From NCBI GenBank assembly GCA_903829945.1, contig CAIKRV010000044.1:21370-85369 (forward strand): DNA of 64,000 nt. The letters are read 5' to 3'. The position numbers were made by a program, and so were the translations under genes. Of this stretch, positions 62,760 to 64,000 are shown piece by piece. The notes beneath the pieces were generated by a model. The model saw nothing but the letters and a program-made list of their open reading frames with translations. It ran no database searches and was not told the origin of the DNA. The stretch comes from an uncultured bacterium. Lineage in GTDB: Bacteria; Bacteroidota; Bacteroidia; CAILMK01. Position 1 is the stretch's first letter. Each line of letters starts with the position of its first letter.

Positions 62760-64000
62760 TTGAAAAAATCACTGCTGCTTCTTTTTTTCTTATCGGCCAC
62801 CGGCCTATTTGGAAATATTAATGCCATTCATTTAGAAAAATGGTCAAAAAATAAAATTTATAAGTCTAAAATTGATTTTATTATCTTTAATAAACAATAT
62901 TATGAAAACTGGACTTCGGAATGGAATTTTGACATCAGCAGGGATTCACTCGTTAAGAATTTAAAGGATTGTGAAAAAACCTTTAAAAACATTAAAGATA
63001 ATAGCGTAGAACTTCGATTGCTTTTGGGAGATATTTCCCATTACTTGTATAATTTAAATGAACAGGAATATTTTGCCATTGCTGAAAATTATTACAAGGA
63101 TGCCATTAAATCGGCACCTAAAGATTACCGCGGGTATTGGTTTATTGGTACCCATTACGGACTTTCGGCAAAACCTGAATTATCCATGCAGAATTTCTTT
63201 GCCGCTGAAAAAATATTACCTAGTAATTGCCCCGCTGATTTTTGGGAAGAATATGCCTATGCAGCCATGATTGCTAATATGAATGCTCATGCCATTTATG
63301 CCATGGATCATTCCAGGGCAATCAAAGGTAGTCCGGGTAGCTTTGAACAACAAGTTGGCCTGATAATGAAAAGTAAAATGCTTCCTGTTTATAAGGACAG
63401 TGCTTATACTTTTTTGCAATTATGGGATGGGGAGAAAAAAGATTTTGCAACCCTTATTAGTAAGCCGCTTGGTATAAAAATGCTTTTGGATACTGTTTGG
63501 GATGTTAACTTAAATGATTTTAACAATGGGATAACGGCAGTTACCTTATCCCCACAAAAAATTAAAGGTAAAAACAATCAAGAGATATCATACAGTATAG
63601 CTATGATTATCAAGGTAGCAGAACCGGGACAATCCGTGGAAGATTTTGTATCACAAGTTTCCTCAGCGTACAAGCAGAAGAAGAAAATTGACTTTAAAAT
63701 AAATCGCACCCCTACTTCTGCCTATGAAATAATGATTGATACGCTTTACAAAGAAAATGGCGGAGCGCACCTGCATGTAGTAGGTATTGAAAAAAATAAA
63801 CCAAGTTACCCCGGTTTAATTTTAGAAAATCCTGTTAATTTTACCAGTATAAACTTAAATCCTGAAGAAGTGAGTTATTTTACGCCTGTAAATACACATA
63901 CACGCTTTAATGAAAAATTGATGTATATTTTTATTTTAGATACCAGCGAAGATATTCACGATAAGTCATTTGCAGTATTTAAATATTTTATTTTAAATAA
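62760..64000 (+). CDS. exported protein of unknown function, truncated by the window end (absent from ORF track)
   Basis: Not in the ORF track because it has no stop in the window. From TTG 62760 the frame stays open for 413 codons to base 64000. The N-terminus is a signal peptide (KKSLLLLFFLSATGLFGNINA), which supports the TTG start; no ATG gives one. Residues 50-200 have TPR-like helical pairs (AENYYKDAIKSAPKDYRGYW, EYAYAAMIANMNAHAIYAMD). The later part is beta-rich and unassigned. The true stop and function lie outside what I can see. Confidence 0.72.
   Translation, partial: MKKSLLLLFFLSATGLFGNINAIHLEKWSKNKIYKSKIDFIIFNKQYYENWTSEWNFDISRDSLVKNLKDCEKTFKNIKDNSVELRLLLGDISHYLYNLNEQEYFAIAENYYKDAIKSAPKDYRGYWFIGTHYGLSAKPELSMQNFFAAEKILPSNCPADFWEEYAYAAMIANMNAHAIYAMDHSRAIKGSPGSFEQQVGLIMKSKMLPVYKDSAYTFLQLWDGEKKDFATLISKPLGIKMLLDTVWDVNLNDFNNGITAVTLSPQKIKGKNNQEISYSIAMIIKVAEPGQSVEDFVSQVSSAYKQKKKIDFKINRTPTSAYEIMIDTLYKENGGAHLHVVGIEKNKPSYPGLILENPVNFTSINLNPEEVSYFTPVNTHTRFNEKLMYIFILDTSEDIHDKSFAVFKYFILN

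Noticed and set aside
1-64000. tRNA genes, insertion sequences, prophage or replication origin
   Set aside because: I looked for T-loop-like GTTCRA motifs in cloverleaf context, transposase motifs, integrases and DnaA-box clusters and saw none that I could support by eye.

Overview
The window is chromosomal DNA of a member of the Bacteroidota, most likely from the Chitinophagales/Sphingobacteriales side. The evidence is an AT-rich background, many Sec signal peptides ending in -AQ, at least four proteins with a canonical type IX secretion (T9SS) C-terminal sorting domain plus one with a variant, a PorV/PorQ-family protein, a carboxypeptidase-regulatory-domain TonB receptor, near absence of Shine-Dalgarno sequences, and repeated TAnnTTTG boxes (the Bacteroidota -7 element), some with TTTG or TTG 19 bases upstream. 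I saw no tRNA, rRNA, CRISPR array, transposase or prophage. The one RNA gene is RNase P RNA (rnpB), near the right end.

Layout. 1-5.1 kb: a tandem duplication of a two-gene unit, M48-type metalloprotease plus small outer-membrane barrel; the first protease is cut by the window edge. 5.1-9.8 kb: a Crp-family regulator, der, two tiny lipoproteins and pckA. 10-12 kb: a T9SS cargo protein with a lipoprotein. 12.3-15.4 kb: mnmA, msrC and miaE facing a HIT hydrolase and greA. 15.4-25 kb: a large minus-strand operon running TonB receptor, 1500-residue secreted protein, PorV/PorQ-like protein. 25.5-33 kb: an M43 protease, a 2-hydroxyacid dehydrogenase, rsmA, kup and a BNR-repeat T9SS cargo. 33.2-37.7 kb: four tightly packed genes for exported proteins of unknown function. 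37.8-45.9 kb: bamA, uppS, clpX, clpP, tig and a YitT protein. 45.9-54.8 kb: an accessory stretch with a barrel gene between 24-bp direct repeats, a beta-propeller protein, a VOC protein, a DEDDh exonuclease next to an exonuclease VII large-small subunit fusion, lipoproteins, an aldo/keto reductase and an orphan HEPN protein. 54.9-55.3 kb: REP-like inverted repeats. 55.5-64 kb: an RhlE-type helicase, an ECF sigma/anti-sigma pair, an M6 protease with a detached prodomain-like gene, trmD, rnpB, and an exported protein that runs off the window and is absent from the ORF track.

Best candidates for undescribed biology: (a) an M6 protease preceded, with a 4-nt overlap, by a secreted protein that matches only the protease's own N-terminal prodomain, a possible inhibitor or chaperone; (b) the DEDDh exonuclease plus XseA-XseB fusion; (c) the four-gene exported cluster at 33-37.7 kb; (d) the duplicated M48 protease/barrel unit. 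Several housekeeping genes (der, rsmA, trmD, and the prodomain gene) have the -7 box only 4-8 bases before ATG, which predicts leaderless or almost leaderless mRNAs. Several ORF-track starts were moved downstream for this and similar reasons.
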